Assembly: GCA_009889515.1 (NCBI GenBank)
Contig: WUQR01000068.1
Span: forward strand, 224,211 to 288,210
Length of the DNA stretch: 64,000 bases
Source of the DNA: Nitrososphaerota archaeon
GTDB lineage: Archaea; Thermoproteota; Nitrososphaeria_A; Caldarchaeales; Calditenuaceae
Reading direction: 5' to 3'
Positions within the stretch are counted from its first letter, which is position 1, and every line of letters starts with the position of its first letter. The notes under the pieces are model-generated. The model saw nothing but the letters and a program-made list of their open reading frames with translations. It was not told the origin of the DNA and ran no database searches. This document shows positions 1 to 8,899 of the stretch, piece after piece. Made by a program: the position numbers and the translations under genes.

Positions 1-882
1 TTGAGCCTCAAGAAGAGCTATGCCGAACGGCTCATAAAGTGCCGGATGAGCGAAGACTAAGCACCCAGAGTATAGCCTGCTTTTTTCGTCCTCTGATACT
101 ATGCCTAGGTACTCAAAGTCTATACCGCGCTTCTGCCCATAGCTCTTCAGCTTCATCACCAGCCCCTCGTTGGGGCCAGCTAGCATCAGCCTCGCAGCTG
201 GAACCTCTTTCTTCACATGCATCATAGCCTTGACTAGTAAATCAACATTTTTTGATCGGCTGATCCTACCCAAATACAGCACTATTGGACTCTTTTCTTC
301 GCTCTGGGCCGAAGCGACGAGTCTGTCATCTATGCCATTAGGTACGATGACCACCTTCTCATCCTTAGCATGTAGCTCTTTCACAAGCACTCTTCTTTCC
401 TGCGGCGTCAGTGCTATTACTTTGTCATAGCTGTTCACGACGTTTTTCATAAACAAGTCCACGGTTTGATGGTAAAGCCAAGTCATCAATACAAGCTGGC
501 CGAGTATGTGGAAAGGTGCATGAGCATGAAGTACTGCTCTGAAGTTAAACCTTGCCTTGAGCTTTGCCACCTGAAACACATGGGGATGCCTCCACACGTG
601 AACATGAACTAGATCTGGTCTAAGTTTTCTCAGCACTTCAGGTAGCTCAGTGCTGTATGTCCCGTGGCTCCAGATGACGTTAGGTTTCAACCTGACTACA
701 TGGACATTGTTGATGGTCTCTTCCTTAGATAGAGAACCCTCGCCACCAACTCTTAACCTATTATAAGTTACGACGTAAAGCTCGTTACCCTTAGAGGCCA
801 TGTATTCCGCTACCCTCTTAACAACCTCCTCAACACCACCAATGACGGGATAGTAAAATGGAGCTATGTGAACTATTCTCAT
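1..882 (-). CDS. GT4-type glycosyltransferase, C-terminus cut by window edge
   Basis: The product begins MRIVHIAPFYYPVIGGVEE, the usual start of a GT-B fold family 4 glycosyltransferase, which transfers a sugar from a nucleotide sugar to a glycan or lipid acceptor at the cytoplasmic membrane face. Visible motifs are GGVEEVVKRVA at the acceptor side, a mid-protein VPNGID, YLGRISRSKNVD, and the donor-site YEPFGIALLEAQ close to the window edge. About 294 codons are present of a usual 350-400, so only the C-terminus is missing. The ATG lies 2 bases after the stop of the upstream methyltransferase, so the two are probably co-transcribed in an envelope-glycan cluster. The donor sugar cannot be told from sequence. 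Confidence 0.85.
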   Translation of the reverse strand, partial: MRIVHIAPFYYPVIGGVEEVVKRVAEYMASKGNELYVVTYNRLRVGGEGSLSKEETINNVHVVRLKPNVIWSHGTYSTELPEVLRKLRPDLVHVHVWRHPHVFQVAKLKARFNFRAVLHAHAPFHILGQLVLMTWLYHQTVDLFMKNVVNSYDKVIALTPQERRVLVKELHAKDEKVVIVPNGIDDRLVASAQSEEKSPIVLYLGRISRSKNVDLLVKAMMHVKKEVPAARLMLAGPNEGLVMKLKSYGQKRGIDFEYLGIVSEDEKSRLYSGCLVFAHPALYEPFGIALLEAQ

Positions 883-884
883 CG

Positions 885-1565
885 TTAAGGCTTTACTGCT
901 AAGACTATTAACCTTCTAGCTAAGGATGCTTTCAGTGAGAAGAAATTATCTAATAGTCTGAAGAAAATATTCTTAGGGTGAATGTCGGAGGCTCTGGCGA
1001 CCTTTACCACTTTGAAACCATGATACTCTAAAATCTCTTTCAAGGCTCTTAGTGTGAAAGCCCTTATGTGCCCTGAAGGCATGCCGAAGATCCCCTCTCT
1101 GTAGGGGACACCAACTATGGTCTCCATTGAGACCTCGACATTATAAGGTTGGTAGCCGAGAAGGAAGACTACCCTATTGACCCAGCTAGCCAGGTTCGGC
1201 GTCGAGATAAGCAAGGTATCACCTCTTCTGAGGACTCTGCAAGCCTCCTTCAGCATATGGTCAGGATTAGTCAAATGCTCTATCACCTCAAATGAAGATA
1301 CTACATCAAAAAACTCGTCCGGGAAGGAGGGGCTCTCGATGTTTAGATCCAGCCTGTAGGCTTTTATCCCTCGATGATTGGCTCTCGAGACGGCCCCCTC
1401 CCTGACATCAATCCCATAGATCTCCCTCGCTTGTAGTCTCTCTCCTAGGAGTAGGGATATTTCGCCATCACCGCAACCCAAGTCAAGAAGTCTTTCCACT
1501 TTGCCAACAATGCTAGTTACCAACTCTAGAGCCACTTTAACCCTTGGCAAAAGTTCTGCAGACAT
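885..1565 (-). CDS. SAM-dependent class I methyltransferase
   Basis: A Rossmann methyltransferase with SAM motif I LDLGCGDGE (about residue 27 from the chosen start), an acidic ribose-binding loop after YGID, and a motif IV-like SSFEVIEHL. It resembles UbiE/Methyltransf_11 proteins that sit among glycosyltransferases and methylate sugars or lipid-linked glycans; the substrate is unknown. An earlier start at 1655 is open, but the ATG at 1565 shares its A with the TAA stop of the upstream GT2 gene (TAATG), a typical coupled start, so I prefer it (226 residues). It is followed within 2 bases by the GT4 gene. Confidence 0.8.
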   Translation of the reverse strand: MSAELLPRVKVALELVTSIVGKVERLLDLGCGDGEISLLLGERLQAREIYGIDVREGAVSRANHRGIKAYRLDLNIESPSFPDEFFDVVSSFEVIEHLTNPDHMLKEACRVLRRGDTLLISTPNLASWVNRVVFLLGYQPYNVEVSMETIVGVPYREGIFGMPSGHIRAFTLRALKEILEYHGFKVVKVARASDIHPKNIFFRLLDNFFSLKASLARRLIVLAVKP

Positions 1566-2671
1566 TATTCCTTGGACTCCTTCCGCCATACTATCTCCCT
1601 CGTCCATAGGTTCCTTAAAACTCCTACCGCTAAAAAGAATTGCTGAACTATCCATGTTCTATACTGTTTTATACTCAATAGAGCGAGTCCTAGTATCAGG
1701 ATTGCTAGGGCTGTTGGAGAATATGCGACTAGTGCGCTTATCATTAGCAAGATTGCTACTGCGAGTAGCAATGATGGGTTTACTAGGTGCAGGAATGACT
1801 CTATGAGCAGTATTTTCTTGAACTCTCTCGGCGCCCGCTTTACCATTTTTAGCGTTTTGGCGAAGTGCTGTATTAGGTGCTGAGCTCTTCTAACCCTTCA
1901 CCAGAAGTAGTCCTTATTGGGGACGGCTTCTTCCACCCAGATGTCTTCTGGCGTTATTGCTCTGAAACCGATTAGCGCCATCCTAGTTGCAGTGTGGCTG
2001 TCGTCTGCGCCGATATCTGTGGGGAAGCCGCCCAGCTTTTCTATGAGGTCTCTCCTGAAGGCCGCTAGTTCTCCATGGAATATTGGCGTGGCATAGGCCT
2101 TGCTCTCGGCGACTCTTAAGATATTGTAGTAATGTCTGTAGTCTTCCTCGACACCTTTAACCCCGTCTCCCACAGGCTTCTTCAGGCATGATATGGCCCC
2201 GATCTCTGGGTCTGCGAACCACTTTAAAGCCTCTGGAAGTGCTTTGTTAGGCCATGAAGCGTCAACATCGGCCAGAACTATAATCTCGCCGTTAGCATGT
2301 TTTAGTGCATTGTTAAGTGCGTAGGCCTTCCCCCTCCTATAAGCCTCCCTGACCAGCTTGAGACTCACGTCTCCATGCTTAGAAGCCCATTCTTCAACGA
2401 GCTCGGCTGTACCATCATCGCTTGCACTATCAACGACTATTATCTCCATGAGTTCTTTCGGATAGTCTTGGGAGTAAATATTGTCGAGCCTGCTCCAGAT
2501 CAGCTTGGCCTCCCTATATGTAGGCACTATAATCGATGCTCTGGGCTTATACTCTTCGTCAACTTTAACATTCCAAGGCCTCGGCAGCCACTTCGCTTTA
2601 GCATACTGGTAGTAGATTAGCGGTACACCGAAGTGAATCCCGGCCAGCATCAAGGCTAAAAGGTCTAACAT
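1565..2671 (-). pseudogene. Membrane GT2 glycosyltransferase interrupted by in-frame TGA
   Basis: One reading frame carries a family 2 glycosyltransferase of about 368 codons broken by TGA at 1898-1900. Before the stop are an N-terminal hydrophobic segment, SIIVPTYREAK, the VDSASDDGT nucleotide site, LADVDAS (DxD-type metal site), and GADDSHTATRMALIGFRA. After the stop the same frame continues as RVRRAQHLIQHF and then two or three membrane segments, as in processive GT2 enzymes. Sense coding on both sides points to a recent nonsense mutation, a sequencing error or readthrough. TGA is an ordinary stop elsewhere in the window. The 3' part could also restart at the ATG at 1846. Confidence 0.7.
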
Positions 2672-2822
2672 GTTTTCTCTAAAAAAGCTGGGACGTTCGG
2701 CAATAGCTCCGTTGCCTAAAGCTCACATCTAGGAAAGTTGCTGGTGTAGCAGTGATTTAGCACAGTGAAAATGCTTAGCTTAGATCCTATGAAGACGAAG
2801 TGTGTGAATTTAGGATTCTGCG

Positions 2823-4286
2823 TCATGGTTTGTTGATTATTTCTACTTTCTGCAGGCGGTATTTCCTGTATGCTGAGGCTGAGAGTAGTCCGAGAGTTAG
2901 GAGTGAGAGTGAGACCATTATAGGGTTGAGCCTTATGCCCCATGGCGTATAGTTAAGGACGAGACCTACTAGTGGGACGAGTGCCAAGCTCAGGCCTATG
3001 GAGAGTGCAAGCCTTTCCAGGGGACTTAGCTCCTCTCCGCGCGGGTAGAGTGCCTCGACCAGCGAGTATCCTGGGAGGAAGAGCACGAATAGCGAGCCCA
3101 AAGCCATACGCATGATAGAGAGTGCTGGATGGATGTTTGATAGGTAGACTGTTAGGATGCTTAGGATTACTAGGCCTGCCGAGACCATGAAGCCTATGTT
3201 GTGTCTTGAAACCATGTAGATTACGAAGGTTTGTGGAGGGTTTGGGTCCACGAGCTTTAGGGCGCCTCGGCGGATCAGGTTGAAGACGGCCTTTGCCATC
3301 TTGCTCGTTGTGTACCCTGTGCTACCTGAAAAGACTAGGTTCTCTAGGCTGAGGGGGTTTTGAGACTTCACTAGTCTTCGGACTGTCTTCTCTACGTCGC
3401 TTAGGCCTTCGTCGCCACCTTCTCTCCATACAAGCCTCCAATTCCTATAGAACTTGGCTAGGTTAATCCATAGCCTCTCCCGAAGATAGATGTAGCCACC
3501 GACACCTGCGGTGGCTGCAGCTGCTAGCCCGCCTATGCCAGTGAAAAGCCTGAGCCTCGCGGCCTCGATGCCCTGCCTCGAGACTTCAGGCTCCATGGAG
3601 ACTACCTTCAAGGCTAGATCGCTTGCTTCAGTCGCGTTTCCAGCCATGGCGCTGGACAGAGCCTTTCTGAGGAGCCCTACCATCTTCGATATGTCTCCGC
3701 CGTTTGACTCAGCCCTTCTCACCGCAAGATATCCGTCTAGGATTGGCTTCTCCAGCTCAGGATTTAGGAAGGACGCCATGGAGACTGTCCGCTCGGCACC
3801 GCTCGTCACGTTGAGCCAGAGCTGGTTCCATCTGCCGTGGTATGTGAATTGTCCTAGCGTCTCATTGTAAGTCCACATCTCGAATACGAGTCTCACATTA
3901 TCGCCCGGAGTATTCAACACTATATCTACTGGGATGGTGTCGGAGGAGTTATGCGCTAGTATGGTCCTGACCTCCATTATAGGCTCAGCCGCTAAAGGCA
4001 CAGTGGCGTTAACTGTGGAATTTCTGTCACCTACCTTAACGAGGACCTGGTAATACATCACGCGGCCCTCGTGGTTCCCAACGTAGACATTGAGTCTGAA
4101 GGGCTGCCCAGCCATGACTACCCTCGGGTAATCGGCTATCTTCCCCTTCGGCCCCAGGAGACCTAGCTCGGAGAAGGGTTCTACTACGCGCCCAGCATTC
4201 AAAACTTGAACCGCGGCGAAGACTCCTGAAATCAAAAGTATGGCGGCTATCACAGCCAAAACTTCGTCGTTGAAGACCCAGCTCAT
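2823..4286 (-). CDS. DUF1616-type archaeal membrane protein
   Basis: A 487-residue membrane protein. The N-terminus has one hydrophobic segment (about 8-30), then an extracytoplasmic region with several N-glycosylation sequons (NST, NAT, NSS, NET, NVT), a further membrane segment near 250 (GIGGLAAAATAGVGGYIYL), a cytoplasmic winged-helix-like stretch (ENLVFSGSTGYTTSKMAKAVFNLIRRGALKLVDP), and four C-terminal membrane segments. The C-terminal part, with VLFLPGYSLVEALYP and LSPLERLALSIGLSLALVPL, fits DUF1616, an archaeal domain often found near glycosylation and archaellum genes. The function is unknown; the neighbours suggest an envelope role. Confidence 0.7.
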   Translation of the reverse strand: MSWVFNDEVLAVIAAILLISGVFAAVQVLNAGRVVEPFSELGLLGPKGKIADYPRVVMAGQPFRLNVYVGNHEGRVMYYQVLVKVGDRNSTVNATVPLAAEPIMEVRTILAHNSSDTIPVDIVLNTPGDNVRLVFEMWTYNETLGQFTYHGRWNQLWLNVTSGAERTVSMASFLNPELEKPILDGYLAVRRAESNGGDISKMVGLLRKALSSAMAGNATEASDLALKVVSMEPEVSRQGIEAARLRLFTGIGGLAAAATAGVGGYIYLRERLWINLAKFYRNWRLVWREGGDEGLSDVEKTVRRLVKSQNPLSLENLVFSGSTGYTTSKMAKAVFNLIRRGALKLVDPNPPQTFVIYMVSRHNIGFMVSAGLVILSILTVYLSNIHPALSIMRMALGSLFVLFLPGYSLVEALYPRGEELSPLERLALSIGLSLALVPLVGLVLNYTPWGIRLNPIMVSLSLLTLGLLSASAYRKYRLQKVEIINKP

Positions 4287-4385
4287 CAGGCACCAGCCCC
4301 ACTTTTAAGGGCCAGCTCACCCTCCAGCCTGATTGTGTCGCAACTGTGTAAATCTTTCAAAGCCGATATAGCTTGAGGTCTCAAG

Positions 4386-5885
4386 TTAGCCTGACTTCCC
4401 GCCGACAGCCCTGAAGATCCTTCTCTCAACCCTCTTTAGGAGCAGTGATATGGTGGCTAGTGTGAATCCCTGGAGACCGATTACGAGGAGGACGAGGCCG
4501 AGCCAGGCCCAGCCCAGCGACCATCTTTCAGCCCCGAAAACATAGCGGATGTATAGCTGCCATATCAAGATGAGCGCGCCTGGAACTGCTAGGAGCGCGG
4601 CTATGGCGGAGAGGAGGAAGACTGGGTTGTAAAGCCAAGCCATCTTGAAGACCGTTACCAGAATGTTAAACCCATCCTTCCAGCTCTGGAGCTTTCTACG
4701 CTCAATCCTTCTCCTGTAGCTTATTGGTATCTCAGCCACCTTGCCGAGGTTGGAGAGTTGGGCCGCGATTTCAGCCTCAACAGCGAAGCCCTTGGATGTG
4801 AGTTCCAAATTTCTAACACTATCTGTCTTTAAGACATACATACCGCTGCATGGGTCGTTTAGCCTGCGACCCATAAGCAGGCTCAAGGCCGTGCTGATAA
4901 TACGGTTCCCAAGTCTATGAAGAGGTGGGATGTTGTGCCTATCCATCCTGAGGCCTATAACCTCATCATATTCTGGGGCGATGCTCAGCAGCCTTTTAAT
5001 GTCCCTTGCATCATAGGTGCCGTCGCCATCCATCAGGACCATGAAGGGTGTATCAACGACTTCTATTGCGGTTCTAATGGCTCCGGCCTTACCGGCTCCA
5101 CGCTGATAAATGACCTTAACACCTCTTTCCCTAGCAATCTCCACGGTTTTATCAGTCGAGTATCCGTCCACAACGAGAATATTGTCGTAGCCCTCACTTT
5201 TAAGCTCATCTATGACCGTCCCTATGGCCTCAGCCTCATTCAGCGTAGGTATAACAATGGTCACATGTTCCGGCGATACGTTCCCACCTCTCAGGGCGGG
5301 CATCTGAGCAGGGCCTTCAGGATCAGCCACTCTATTTGGGCCCGTAACAATGTTAGGAGGCGTGAGTGTTACTGTGCTCCCACGGCGCATTACAATGCCC
5401 AGCAACATTGCCGTAAGCAATGTGAGGGAGATGACCAGTCCTTCGCCGGTGAGGAGTGGGGCGTCGAAGCTTTTGAGGGCTTGGAAGGTTGTGGGCTCTG
5501 TAGCCAGCGCTAGGGTTGGGATGAGGTTGATGGAGCTGCCGATGTGAAATGTCAGGTCCGTCTCAATCCACAGAGACTCCCTATAGACGGGCCAGAACAG
5601 TGGCGTGGCTCCTGAGAAGGTGTCGAGCAGCGTATGTGAGGCTAGCGCGGAGAAGGCTAGGACGCATGTGCGCATCCCTCTCTTCATAACGTGGGCCATT
5701 ATGGTGGGAGGGAGGAAGACTGCCGCATAAACGGGAATAGAGTGGGATAGCGACCTGTGCACGAGAAAGAGGACGTCAAAGTCGGGGGCTAACGCAAGAA
5801 GCGCTAGGGGTAAAGCCTTTTTAGGGCTTAGGCCCAGGAGAACAAGCATAACGAATGGGACGGTGAAGTGTATCAGAGGCTCCAT
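4386..5885 (-). CDS. YdjM/DUF457-like membrane domain fused to GT2 glycosyltransferase
   Basis: A two-part protein of 499 residues. Residues 1-165 are a YdjM-like (DUF457) membrane metal-binding domain with DFD at 35-37, HRSLSH at 43-48 and SHTLLD at 83-88. Residues 207-430 are a dolichol-phosphate-sugar-synthase-like GT2 with VIPTLNEAEA, VVDGYSTDKT and the metal site MDGDGT at 285-290, followed by two C-terminal membrane segments. GT2 enzymes of this type move a sugar from a nucleotide donor to polyprenyl phosphate. A stand-alone homologue of the first domain lies at 8900-9406, so the fusion is probably real, although two adjacent genes joined by lost stops cannot be excluded. Confidence 0.8.
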   Translation of the reverse strand: MEPLIHFTVPFVMLVLLGLSPKKALPLALLALAPDFDVLFLVHRSLSHSIPVYAAVFLPPTIMAHVMKRGMRTCVLAFSALASHTLLDTFSGATPLFWPVYRESLWIETDLTFHIGSSINLIPTLALATEPTTFQALKSFDAPLLTGEGLVISLTLLTAMLLGIVMRRGSTVTLTPPNIVTGPNRVADPEGPAQMPALRGGNVSPEHVTIVIPTLNEAEAIGTVIDELKSEGYDNILVVDGYSTDKTVEIARERGVKVIYQRGAGKAGAIRTAIEVVDTPFMVLMDGDGTYDARDIKRLLSIAPEYDEVIGLRMDRHNIPPLHRLGNRIISTALSLLMGRRLNDPCSGMYVLKTDSVRNLELTSKGFAVEAEIAAQLSNLGKVAEIPISYRRRIERRKLQSWKDGFNILVTVFKMAWLYNPVFLLSAIAALLAVPGALILIWQLYIRYVFGAERWSLGWAWLGLVLLVIGLQGFTLATISLLLKRVERRIFRAVGGKSG

Positions 5886-5955
5886 GCAGACTTAACCGCA
5901 ATCCTCACTGGCATCCTTGGAGGGAGCTAAAATCCCAAAATCAAAGTCTAACGTT

Positions 5956-6624
5956 CTAGCCGGTGCTTTTGGATTGAGGCTTTGGCAGCCTCTCTACGAC
6001 CTCCCTTAGCGTTTTCATCGTCTCGTTGAGCATCTCTCTGGTCTCCTTAGACTCTTTGACTAGGGTTTCAAGTATTATGGTCAGCTTTTCAGATATCTCG
6101 CCATACTTATCTGATATTAGCTTGAAGTTTTCATCTGTTCTTTTAGCGAAATCTCTAAACTCTTCTACATAGCTGCGGAATTCCTGCCTGTAGTCCCTGA
6201 ACTCTTCCCTGAAGTCCCTGAACTCATTTCTGAAGTCTCTGAACTCCCCCCTATAGTCCCTGAACTCCGACCAGTAATCCATGAATATCGCCTGCATCGC
6301 TCCAAAGCCTTCCTGAAGCTCGTCCCCCAGCTCGCCATAAATAATCTTGAACTCCCTGACTTCAGGGCTCACCGAGGCCTTCTCCTCCTTGACCTCTCTA
6401 ATCTTAGCAGGGGACGGGGGCTCTCTAACCATTCTAAGGAAGCTTGAGAGCTGCTCCCTCCCACCCTGCACAAATATTTCGACCGACCCGTCAGGCATGT
6501 TTTTAACATATCCAGCCAGACCCAGCTCCTGGGCTAAGTCCAAGACATATCTCCTGAACCCGACCCTCTGAACCCTCCCATAAAACCTCAGGACGTATGC
6601 CTCCAACTCTACGTCTCCACTCAA
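5956..6624 (-). CDS. Acylphosphatase domain fused to heptad-repeat coiled coil
   Basis: Residues 7-97 form an acylphosphatase with GRVQRVGFR (anion-binding cradle and catalytic Arg24) and GYVKNMPDGSVE (catalytic Asn42). The usual GxVQGVGFR has Arg in place of the second Gly here. Acylphosphatases hydrolyse carboxyl-phosphate bonds. Residues 120-161 are six consecutive seven-residue units of the form EFRDFRx, followed by a longer amphipathic helix to the C-terminus, so the protein is probably an oligomer. Stand-alone acylphosphatases have about 90 residues; this one has 222. A role in sensing or scaffolding is possible but unproven. Confidence 0.8.
   Translation of the reverse strand: MSGDVELEAYVLRFYGRVQRVGFRRYVLDLAQELGLAGYVKNMPDGSVEIFVQGGREQLSSFLRMVREPPSPAKIREVKEEKASVSPEVREFKIIYGELGDELQEGFGAMQAIFMDYWSEFRDYRGEFRDFRNEFRDFREEFRDYRQEFRSYVEEFRDFAKRTDENFKLISDKYGEISEKLTIILETLVKESKETREMLNETMKTLREVVERLPKPQSKSTG
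6142..6267 (-). repeat. Six in-frame 21-bp repeats coding EFRDxRx heptads
   Basis: Residues 120-161 of the acylphosphatase fusion repeat with a strict seven-residue period (EFRDYRG, EFRDFRN, EFRDFRE, EFRDYRQ, EFRSYVE, EFRDFAK). The DNA shows the matching 21-base tandem periodicity, which suggests expansion by unequal exchange or slippage. Confidence 0.8.
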
Positions 6625-6788
6625 TTTATCAGTCCTCCAAGCATACCACTATAGTCAAGCATCGGCCCGGCTTTTAGGCTTCCCAAGCACGTCATTCACA
6701 GCCTACTCCTTTCGCCAAACCCTAATATCAGCCATGCACCCGCATCTAAAAAGACCAGGTGTGACCGATGTGTCGATGCCGAAGCCAA

Positions 6789-7373
6789 CTACCCCTGAGA
6801 CTTCTCAGCACTCATCCTACCATGTATAGCCTTGGCTAGAGCTGAGATGGCCCCGGCTGTTAGAGCTATCCAGTAGTCGTCAGTGAGGCTGGCTACTGCA
6901 GGTGTCAGCACGTTTATGCTGAGCCCTCCGTATGGTACTGCGTATCTCATCTCGAATTTTCCAGTCAATGGAAGATCTATGCCGAGATAGGACCCGGCTA
7001 CCTTCAGACCTATGAAGAGTCCCAGCAGGAATGTGACTGGGAGTGCTAGGCCGGTCATGCTTATCATAGGCTTGGACCACGGCTTTCTCACCAGAACGGA
7101 TCCAACAAGTATCGCGATTGCTGCAAGTAGGATGCTGAGGCGGGCGGCCAGGGTCAGGTAAGGTATTATAGGCACGTTCACGGGCCTGCCCAGTATCTCC
7201 ACGGCTATGGCGAAGGGTGAGATGTTTGCAGAAAAGGTGCATTGGTCCTCGATACACCCATGCATCCTCCACCAAGGCCGATTAGAAGATACCGTGTAGA
7301 GAAGTAGTAAGGTTGCAGCAATCCCCGGCAGGTTCACCCTACCGTTCAGCGATAGAGCATCAACAAGCATCAT
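6789..7373 (-). CDS. Small multi-span membrane protein, unknown function
   Basis: About 194 residues with four or five hydrophobic segments and no motif I recognise. The ATG at 7373 overlaps the TGA of the upstream gene (ATGATG), which supports translational coupling; a GTG at 7379 is an alternative. The pair of this gene and 7370-7903 probably works together at the membrane. No function is assigned. Confidence 0.6.
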   Translation of the reverse strand: MMLVDALSLNGRVNLPGIAATLLLLYTVSSNRPWWRMHGCIEDQCTFSANISPFAIAVEILGRPVNVPIIPYLTLAARLSILLAAIAILVGSVLVRKPWSKPMISMTGLALPVTFLLGLFIGLKVAGSYLGIDLPLTGKFEMRYAVPYGGLSINVLTPAVASLTDDYWIALTAGAISALAKAIHGRMSAEKSQG

Positions 7374-7903
7374 GGGCACTCCAGGCCTAGTGCCTTAACA
7401 TCCTCCCGGCTAAGCCGGAAAGACGTCGTTAACGGCACAGTCACAACAGATCCGAAAACCTTTACGAATACTTCACCCTTAACCTCTATGTCTACATAGC
7501 CCCGGTCTCTAAAGTATGGCAACAGTCTGGTAACCGAGCCCTCGCTAAGACTGATGTCTAGGACCACTTCTTTTACAGAGCCAGGGGATGAGGTGACCGG
7601 GTGGGCCAAAGTTACAGGAGCAACCGCCTCCCCACTAGGTCCATAGGCTGTAGCGTTTAGACCCACTAGTTCAAGCCCAATCTCACCCAAGTTAGTTAGC
7701 CTAAGAACAGCCTTAGGCTCCTTATCTATAACTCTAAAGCCAGTAAACTCCATGCGGAAATCCACTTTTGGAGGTGAATACGATGGCGTGATCAATGGAG
7801 TGATGTTCCAGCCGTACTGGTTCAGCGCGAAAACTATTGGGCCCAGCCCAACTCCTATTGACAACGAGATCATGACGATCCTGACTACACTAACCATATT
7901 CAA
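7370..7903 (-). CDS. Membrane-anchored LEA14/WHy-like protein
   Basis: 177 residues. An N-terminal hydrophobic segment (about 5-28) is followed by a beta-rich domain that alternates FRMEFTGFRVIDKEPKAVL and RLTNLGEIGLELVGLNATAY, a pattern like LEA_2/WHy domains. A second strand-rich unit ends in TSFRLSREDVKALGLECP. It is probably anchored with the beta domain outside. Its stop overlaps the start of the next membrane-protein gene. The family assignment is tentative. Confidence 0.55.
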   Translation of the reverse strand: MNMVSVVRIVMISLSIGVGLGPIVFALNQYGWNITPLITPSYSPPKVDFRMEFTGFRVIDKEPKAVLRLTNLGEIGLELVGLNATAYGPSGEAVAPVTLAHPVTSSPGSVKEVVLDISLSEGSVTRLLPYFRDRGYVDIEVKGEVFVKVFGSVVTVPLTTSFRLSREDVKALGLECP

Positions 7904-8067
7904 ATATAGGCCGTCTCAAGGGTTTCAGCCACATCTCTGGGAAGCATATGAGGCCTAGATCGCTGAATACACATGTATATTACTTATCATCCCATTTATG
8001 CCGTGGCCACAAACACACCAATACATCCTCATCTGCCTAGAAGCTCCAACTACTAGTTTTAGCCCTG

Positions 8068-8157
8068 CTAGGAGAGCCTCTCGACGGCTTCTCTGAGAAG
8101 CTTTAACGTCTCACTCACCAATAGGATGACCACACCTATGACTTGGTCCCTACTCAT
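8068..8157 (-). CDS. Possible 29-residue microprotein
   Basis: An ATG-initiated ORF of 29 codons starting MSRDQVIGVVILLVSETLKL and ending in EAVERLS. It lies 21 bases downstream of the 8179-8619 gene on the same strand, and the region 7904-8178 holds no other gene. It could form a short amphipathic or membrane helix. There is no homology evidence, so this is only a candidate. Confidence 0.25.
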   Translation of the reverse strand: MSRDQVIGVVILLVSETLKLLREAVERLS

Positions 8158-8178
8158 CCACTAAGCACCTACGCTCCA

Positions 8179-8619
8179 TTAGATCGACTCTATGACCCCT
8201 ATACCATAGAACCTACTCAACAGTTTTAGGGTTACCGCGTTGTAGATTATGAATGCGGTGTCGTTCCTCCACTCATCTGCTGTTGGGTGGCCCCAGCTCG
8301 AGGCAAGCATGCTGAGCCTCCAGGCATGCCTGACCCCGGCCCTGAGCGGTATATACCGCTCCATGGCCAGCTCCCTAAGCTCCATAATCGTCCTTACAAC
8401 TAGTCTAATCAACTCCATACTCCTGACCCTGGTCAGCCTCAGCTTGAGGAAGGCCCTGATGAAGGCCTTACGCAAGGCACTAACTAAATGCCACTTCCTA
8501 GCTCTCTTAACCCGCTCAACAGAGTCAGCCAGTCCCTCGTGGAGAAGCCTAGCCACGCCGTCAACCCCACCCGGGTAATCCGGTGATATGCCAAGGGTAT
8601 CATGGTTAAGCATACTCAT
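8179..8619 (-). CDS. Hypothetical helical protein
   Basis: 146 residues, rich in Arg and Leu and predicted to be helical throughout, with no family I recognise. A TATA-like GGATATATG on the minus strand (about 8650-8658) lies roughly 30 bases upstream of the ATG at 8619, which fits a near-leaderless promoter and supports expression. The motif HPTADEWRNDTAFIIYNA near the C-terminus is the most distinctive stretch. Confidence 0.5.
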   Translation of the reverse strand: MSMLNHDTLGISPDYPGGVDGVARLLHEGLADSVERVKRARKWHLVSALRKAFIRAFLKLRLTRVRSMELIRLVVRTIMELRELAMERYIPLRAGVRHAWRLSMLASSWGHPTADEWRNDTAFIIYNAVTLKLLSRFYGIGVIESI

Positions 8620-8899
8620 ACTCAGGCTTGGGGTAAACTTAGAAAAGGGTACATATATCCTTTTTCAGAGAAGAGATTTTTGTCTAAAGTTTAGAATCAC
8701 AAAAGCTATATATAGATAGACGTAGGAGATCTATTAATCTCCCGTCGTTGGTTTTCATGACGCTAGGTCTTCCCCGTTTTTATGGAGGTTGGGAGTTAAC
8801 GGATCAAAGTGTAACATTTTCCTCGGTAATAGATGATGTGAGCTTGGCATAGCTTATGTGACCGTTATCCCATGATAGAACTACTAGATACGCTCAGCC
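8620..8899. other. Gene-free spacer with TATA-like sequences
   Basis: I see no convincing ORF. The stretch holds the promoter of the minus-strand gene to its left (about 8650) and a symmetrical GCTATATATAG near 8705-8715 that could serve either strand. Confidence 0.5.

Noticed and set aside
1898..1900. Selenocysteine or recoded TGA in the GT2 gene
   Set aside because: No SECIS-like hairpin is seen after the stop, TGA ends many genes here (for example meaB neighbours and the IS110-like copy 2), and GT2 enzymes have no known Sec position at this place.
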